A DNA stretch of 64,000 nt, taken from Streptomyces sp. NBC_00557. GTDB taxonomy: Bacteria > Actinomycetota > Actinomycetes > Streptomycetales > Streptomycetaceae. Below the pieces are notes generated by a model that saw only the letters and a program-made list of their open reading frames with translations, searched no databases and was not told the origin of the DNA. The stretch spans positions 5,022,001 through 5,086,000 of the forward strand of contig NZ_CP107796.1 in NCBI RefSeq assembly GCF_036345995.1, in the 5' to 3' direction. Position 1 is the stretch's first letter, and each line of letters begins with the position of its first letter. This document shows positions 62,011 through 64,000 of the stretch, one piece after another. Made by a program: the position numbers and the translations under genes.

Positions 62011-62478
62011 ATGAGCGAGCGACTCCAGCCGGGGGACGTGGCCCCCGCCTTCACCCTCCCCGACGCCGACGGCAACGAGGTCTCCCTGTCCTCCCACAAG
62101 GGCCGCAAGGTCATCGTCTACTTCTACCCCGCCGCCCTGACGCCAGGCTGCACCAAGCAGGCCTGCGACTTCACCGACAACCTCTCCCTCCTGGCGGACG
62201 CCGGCTACGACGTCATCGGCATCAGCCCCGACGCCCCGGAGAAGCTCGCCAAGTTCCGCGAGAAGGAGTCCCTCAAGGTCACGCTGCTGGCCGACCCGGA
62301 CAAGAAGGTCACCGAGGCCTACGGCGCGTACGGCGAGAAGAAGAACTACGGAAAGACCTACATGGGCGTCATCCGCTCCACGATCATCGTGGACGAGGAC
62401 GGCAAGGTCGAACGAGCCCTCTACAACGTCCGCGCCACCGGCCACGTAGCCAAGATCATCAAAGACCTGGGCATCTGA
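62011..62478 (+). CDS. bcp: Thioredoxin-dependent thiol peroxidase (Bcp/PrxQ)
   Basis: 155 residues. Reduces peroxides with thioredoxin. Peroxidatic C47 and resolving C52 (LTPGCTKQACDF), spacing of five as in 2-Cys PrxQ. ATG 62011 gives the family N-terminus. Followed by 224 bases containing a leader region for tRNA-Leu. Single gene, divergent from DUF3618. Confidence 0.93.
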   Translation: MSERLQPGDVAPAFTLPDADGNEVSLSSHKGRKVIVYFYPAALTPGCTKQACDFTDNLSLLADAGYDVIGISPDAPEKLAKFREKESLKVTLLADPDKKVTEAYGAYGEKKNYGKTYMGVIRSTIIVDEDGKVERALYNVRATGHVAKIIKDLGI

Positions 62479-62702
62479 CCCCCTCCCCAACGGCTGGCGG
62501 CTCGCACCGGAAGGACGTGGTGCGAGCCGCTTTCTCTCCTACCGCGCGTGACTGTCCGGATAACCGGGCCGTTACTCCGTTCGCCCCGCCCCAACTGCCC
62601 TGCAGCCGCGAGCGCCTGGTGCCGAGGGGGCGCACGGCGCAAGGCGCCGCCCCGTACACTGGGCGAGGCACAACGGCCTGAAGGCCGATTGCCCGTTTTG
62701 AG

Positions 62703-62787
62703 GCGGTCGTGGCGAAATAGGCGATACGCGCGGGTTTTAGGTGCCCGTGGGAGAAATCCCGTGTGGGTTCGAGTCCCACCGACCGCA
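62703..62787 (+). tRNA. tRNA-Leu (anticodon TAG)
   Basis: 85 bases. Acceptor GCGGTCG/CGACCGC with discriminator A. Anticodon stem CGGGT/GCCCG with loop TTTAGGT, giving UAG, which reads CUA codons, very rare in Streptomyces. Long variable arm GGGAGAAATCCC is the class II mark. T arm GTGGGTTCGAGTCCCAC. CCA is not encoded. Confidence 0.93.
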
Positions 62788-62792
62788 CGTGT

Positions 62793-62823
62793 GAGGGGCC
62801 GTCCGTCCGGGCGGCCCCTCTTC
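62793..62823. terminator. Hairpin between tRNA-Leu and rdgB
   Basis: GAGGGGCCG pairs with CGGCCCCTC (9 pairs), then TT on the plus strand. The tRNA gene and rdgB converge here. Confidence 0.7.
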
Positions 62824-62828
62824 CGCGC

Positions 62829-63431
62829 TCAGCCCACCAGCTCCCGCACCACCGGCACCAGTGCGCGGAAGGCCTTGCCCCGGTGGCTGATGGCGTTCTT
62901 CTCCTCGGGGCTCAGCTCGGCGCAGGTGCGGGTTTCGCCGTCCGGCTGGAGGATCGGGTCGTAGCCGAAGCCGTTCGTGCCGGCCGGCTCGCGGCGCAGG
63001 ACGCCCGGCAGCCGGCCCTCGACCACCCGCTCGCGCCCGTCCGGCAGGGCCAGGGCCGCCGCGCAGGCGAAGTGGGCGCCGCGGTGCTCGTCCGCGATGT
63101 CGGCGAGCTGGGCGAGGAGGAGGTCGAGGTTGGCCTTGTCGTCGCCGTGGCGGCCCGCCCAGCGGGCGGAGAAGATGCCGGGGGCCCCGCCCAGGACGTC
63201 GACGCAGAGGCCGGAGTCGTCGGCGATCGCCGGGAGGCCGGTCGCCTGGGCGAGGGCGTGCGCCTTGAGGAGGGCGTTCTCGGCGAAGGTGACGCCGGTC
63301 TCCTTGACGTCGGGGACGTCCGGGTAGGCGTCGGCGCCGATCAGCTCGTGGGGGAGTCCGGCCTCGGCGAGGATCGCCCTCAGTTCGGTGATCTTTCCGG
63401 CGTTGCGGGTGGCGAGGATCAAGCGGGTCAT
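62829..63431 (-). CDS. rdgB: Non-canonical purine NTP pyrophosphatase (RdgB/HAM1)
   Basis: 200 residues. Hydrolyses dITP/XTP to keep them out of DNA. LILATRNAGKITELRAIL, FAENALLKAHALA, DDSGLCVDVLGGAPG and GTNGFGYDPI are diagnostic. ATG 63431 is used; an in-frame GTG at 63440 would add MAG. Faces tRNA-Leu and follows a partial hydrolase gene 21 bases upstream, maybe in one transcript. Confidence 0.96.
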   Translation of the reverse strand: MTRLILATRNAGKITELRAILAEAGLPHELIGADAYPDVPDVKETGVTFAENALLKAHALAQATGLPAIADDSGLCVDVLGGAPGIFSARWAGRHGDDKANLDLLLAQLADIADEHRGAHFACAAALALPDGRERVVEGRLPGVLRREPAGTNGFGYDPILQPDGETRTCAELSPEEKNAISHRGKAFRALVPVVRELVG

Positions 63432-63461
63432 GCCCGCCACCCTATTTCCCCGCCCCGGCGC

Positions 63462-64000
63462 CTACAGTTCCGCCTGCCCGGCGCCCTTGAGCGTGCCGAG
63501 GTCGAAGACCGCGGCCATCCTGGCGAAGCCGAGGTCGCTGGGGTGGAGGTGGTCGCCGGAGTCGTAGTCGGGGCGGAGGCGGCGGGGGTCGTAGGGGTCG
63601 CGCAGGGCCTTGTCGAAGTCGACGACGGCGTCGTAGACGCGGCCCGCGCGGATGGCCGCGTTGACCTGCCGGCGGACGGCCTCGCGGGCCGGGGTCCAGC
63701 CGCGGTGGCCCTCGAAGGGCATGAGGGTGGCGCCGACGGCCCTCAGGCCGTGGGCGTGGGCCTCGCGGACGAGGGTGCGCAGCCCGCCGATGATCTTGTT
63801 CGGGTCGGCGAGGCGGGGGTTGCGGAGGATGTCGTTGACGCCGAGGTCGATGACGACGACCTTGACGTCGGGGTGGGAGAGGGCGTCGCGCCCGAAGCGG
63901 CCGAGGCCGCTCTGGTTCTCGGCGGGCCGGCCGAGTCCGTCGGCGAGGACCTGGTTGCCGCTGATGCCCTCGTTGACGACGCTGTAGCGCGGCACCTGGC
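63462..64000 (-). CDS. SGNH/GDSL hydrolase (5' end outside window)
   Basis: The frame is open through the window edge, so only the C-terminal 180 residues are seen; GTG 63995 is probably an internal Val. Block III is GVNDILRNPRL and the catalytic D-x-x-H is SGDHLHPSDLGF. The visible core VVIDLGVNDI with NEGISGNQVL suggests an esterase of the lysophospholipase-like type. Whether it has a signal peptide cannot be known. Probably secreted or lipid-linked esterase. Confidence 0.83.
   Translation of the reverse strand, partial: QVPRYSVVNEGISGNQVLADGLGRPAENQSGLGRFGRDALSHPDVKVVVIDLGVNDILRNPRLADPNKIIGGLRTLVREAHAHGLRAVGATLMPFEGHRGWTPAREAVRRQVNAAIRAGRVYDAVVDFDKALRDPYDPRRLRPDYDSGDHLHPSDLGFARMAAVFDLGTLKGAGQAEL

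Noticed and set aside
62703..62787. bldA (tRNA-Leu UAA)
   Set aside because: The anticodon loop TTTAGGT gives UAG, not UAA, so this is a different leucine tRNA.

Overview
This window is a piece of a high-GC actinobacterial chromosome, almost certainly Streptomyces. The evidence is GC-biased third codon positions, many GTG starts, an SsgA-like sporulation protein, DasR-type operators next to GlcNAc PTS genes, and a gene order that I remember, unverified, as that of the S. coelicolor murA-to-rdgB core region in reverse. I see no insertion sequence, prophage, CRISPR array or antibiotic cluster. The densest accessory-looking patch is about 12.7-14.5 kb.

Layout. 0-4 kb: murA (cut by the window edge), yqgE, a DUF3039 gene, and a GH20 hexosaminidase with a DasR-like operator. 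4.2-9.7 kb: a three-subunit molybdenum hydroxylase whose 2Fe-2S subunit carries a very long disordered extension. 10-14.5 kb: a SUKH-like protein, a secreted Asp-box propeller and three tiny secreted proteins. 14.7 kb: tRNA-Cys, followed by an MFS transporter, an intergenic repeat field and a DEAD/DEAH helicase. 19-27 kb: an IclR regulator, amino-acid permease, M20 desuccinylase, PucR regulator, GNAT, N-succinylamino-acid racemase and a Lon-type protease. 27-30 kb: lrp/asnC, hppD, a glycolate/lactate oxidase and ssgG. 31-37 kb: two RDD membrane proteins and an M6 metalloprotease. 37-40 kb: pncA, pncB, clpS and a DUF2017 gene. 40-44 kb: an amino-acid permease and the mec-cysO-cysM cysteine route with a cysteine leader peptide. 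44-48 kb: an S53 protease, a lipoprotein, a MazF-like membrane protein and an MBL hydrolase. 48-52 kb: nagE2, nagE1, nagF and rph. 53-60 kb: an ABC-2 exporter operon and a class A PBP. 60-64 kb: a PASTA lipoprotein, GroES-like protein, Bcp peroxidase, tRNA-Leu, rdgB and a partial SGNH hydrolase.

How the parts work together. The GH20 enzyme and nagE2/nagE1/nagF form a GlcNAc salvage set, and operators resembling the DasR site (14 of 16 positions) lie at 2.1, 49.65 and 51.13 kb. The permease, M20, PucR, GNAT and racemase genes at 20-26 kb contain every step of the known D- to L-amino-acid succinylation pathway; the racemase keeps all five catalytic positions at the numbering of Amycolatopsis NAAAR. 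Mec, CysO and CysM make cysteine on a protein-bound thiocarboxylate. A leaderless 31-codon leader ending in Cys codons lies between mec and cysO, and a SigmaR-like promoter overlaps it. These two loci are the most interesting in the window.

Starts were chosen by Shine-Dalgarno match, family start or leaderless -10 spacing. Functions come from motifs read by eye; no search was run.
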